NCBI GenBank assembly: GCA_947471745.1
Contig: CANJKZ010001112.1
Span: 1,588,001 to 1,652,000 of the forward strand
From: Closterium sp. Naga37s-1
Taxonomy: Eukaryota > Streptophyta > Zygnematophyceae > Desmidiales > Closteriaceae
Direction: 5' to 3'
Length of the DNA: 64,000 bases
In this document: piece by piece, positions 63,015-64,000 of the stretch
How positions within the stretch are numbered: the stretch's first letter is position 1
How the letters are laid out: each line of letters opens with the position of its first letter
Notes under the pieces: generated by a model
Seen by the model: only the letters and a program-made list of their open reading frames with translations
Told to the model about the DNA's origin: nothing
Database searches by the model: none
Made by a program: the position numbers and the translations under genes

Positions 63015-63180
63015 AACTCGGCAAAGGTAATTGCTTGTCGAGGAACGTTTCTCCAGGGTTCTTTGTTGTTGCTATTTGGTTCTCCTTCCTTGTACCGTAA
63101 GGCTTTCTAACACTCTGTCAAGAATCACCGCCAGAACTCTGACCGTGCGTCCCACGCAATTCAGCTCTCCCGTACAATAG
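63015..63180. other. Spacer after the 3' LTR
   Basis: No gene or repeat match recognised. Confidence 0.4.
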
Positions 63181-63560
63181 CATTCTCCGCAACCAGGTAA
63201 CCTGGTCGACCGGGCAACCACGTCGACCAGCTGCTCCTTCGCGTGCCCGTGGACCACCCAAGTCGATGACCACCACTTGTCGACCTCATCCGGTCGACCA
63301 CATCATTGGTCGACCAGCTCCAGGTCGACCAGCACACATGTCAGCCAACCACACCCAATTGGCTTCCCTGGGTCGACGTCACCAAGTCGACGCCTCTGAT
63401 GTCGACCTCGCAAGGTCGACCACCCGAAGTCGGCCCTTGCATTGGCCCCCGCGCGGGTCGACCAGCCCCGTCGACCAGCTCGCCCACGGGTTCATGTCGT
63501 ATCCACCCCTCACACCAGACCACGAAGTCGAGACCTGTCCAAGCGAGAATAGGGCCAAAC
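63181..63560 (-). repeat. GTCGAC-rich LTR-like segment
   Basis: Similar to 56380-56567 and 49140-49580. It ends with the AATAGGGCCAAACACAACTT block, which on the minus strand matches the opening block of the plus-oriented copies. Confidence 0.55.
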
Positions 63561-63622
63561 ACAACTTCCGCTGGCACAAGTTGTCGTTGTTGTCGTTATT
63601 TTATTCTTTCCTTCGTCTTCTT

Positions 63623-63765
63623 TGTCAGAAAGGCTAGGCAAAACGAGAATCAGGAAAGAGGGGTTTTCACTAGCATGCAGTTGAGTACATATAGCAAACC
63701 CTAATTCGGGCTGTACTCGCTATAGAGTACCCCACTGCAGGCTACACAAACATCACATTCTGACA
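63623..63765 (-). repeat. Putative 3' LTR of a minus-strand copia extending off the right edge
   Basis: On the minus strand CCCCACTTTGACTATGGGGG-TG is followed by TGTCAGAATGTGATG, TAGCCTGCAGTGGGGTA and, after about 143 bp, TTTCTGACA. The order mirrors the 3' end of the copia at 9147 (CTTTGTCCATGGGGGTG, TGTCAAACATTT, TAGCCTGTCTAGGCTGTAG). DNA from 63766 to 64000 would be its internal 3' region; no coding is legible there. Confidence 0.55.
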
Positions 63766-64000
63766 CACCCCCATAGTCAAAGTGGGGTACAATCAACACA
63801 ACAAGCAGGCAGAGCAGTAGTTCACAATTATAAGCAAAGCTAGAGGCTATCACAGAGGGCAAGTGAGGAGGAGGAGAAACTGTGAGGGCGAGAAGATGGG
63901 AGGCGACGGCTGAAGCTGCAGACACACAGGCAGCAGGAGTGTGCAGCACTGTCGCTACCAGGCTAAACCCGGACTACACGGCGACAGATGCAGCTGGCTC

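Overview
This is a eukaryotic, plant-lineage repeat block with almost no host genes. The evidence is Ty1/copia and chromodomain Ty3/gypsy retrotransposons, tRNA-Met-type primer sites (TGGTATCAGAGC), a TRIM-type miniature LTR element, and nonsense codons that often look like cytosine deamination. GC-rich, Pro/Ala/Gly-rich coding suggests a green alga or an early-diverging streptophyte. The species cannot be fixed from the sequence alone. No rRNA, tRNA gene, CRISPR array or bacterial-type operon was seen.

Layout. 1-2.3 kb: a minus-strand copia 5' half with huge tandem-repeat leader DNA and a candidate LTR. 2.4-9.4 kb: a gypsy integrase/chromodomain remnant split by a complete copia element (2959-9273) that has matching short LTRs and a 5-bp target duplication TGGGT. 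10.0-37.4 kb: a nested array of non-LTR retrotransposons, all in the minus orientation (here called A, B, C, D1, D2, D, E, F1, F). Each encodes a reverse transcriptase followed by a zinc-binding motif and a restriction-like endonuclease, and several end in long (GA)n tails. 37.4-38.5 kb: a gag-like remnant with a zinc knuckle. 38.9-39.9 kb: a decayed leucine-rich-repeat gene, the best candidate for host-derived coding. 41.8-45.6 kb: a gypsy gag/protease that runs in frame into a copia RT fragment. 45.6-48.9 kb: a third copia, carrying a TRIM. 48.9-63.6 kb: a second copia lineage in both orientations, with GTCGAC-rich LTR material, large inverted repeats and a 27-bp minisatellite. 63.6-64.0 kb: the 3' end of another minus-strand copia.

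The most interesting signal is in the non-LTR elements. Five copies (A, B, D, E, F) carry, opposite and upstream of the minus-strand polymerase gene, a long plus-strand ORF. Its product has an SR-like segment, an RGG box and a conserved helical C-terminal domain. In A, D and F the ATGs of the two divergent ORFs overlap head-to-head by the same 28 bp. Across copies the plus-frame protein is clearly better conserved than the minus-frame reading of the same DNA. This suggests an ambisense LINE whose second gene is antisense. The organisation is not one I recognise, although primate L1 ORF0 is a loose precedent.

Nearly every copy is broken by stops, frameshifts, deletions or loss of catalytic residues. 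The block therefore looks like a graveyard of nested insertions rather than a set of active genes. Copy D (22119-27154) is the best reference for the ambisense family.
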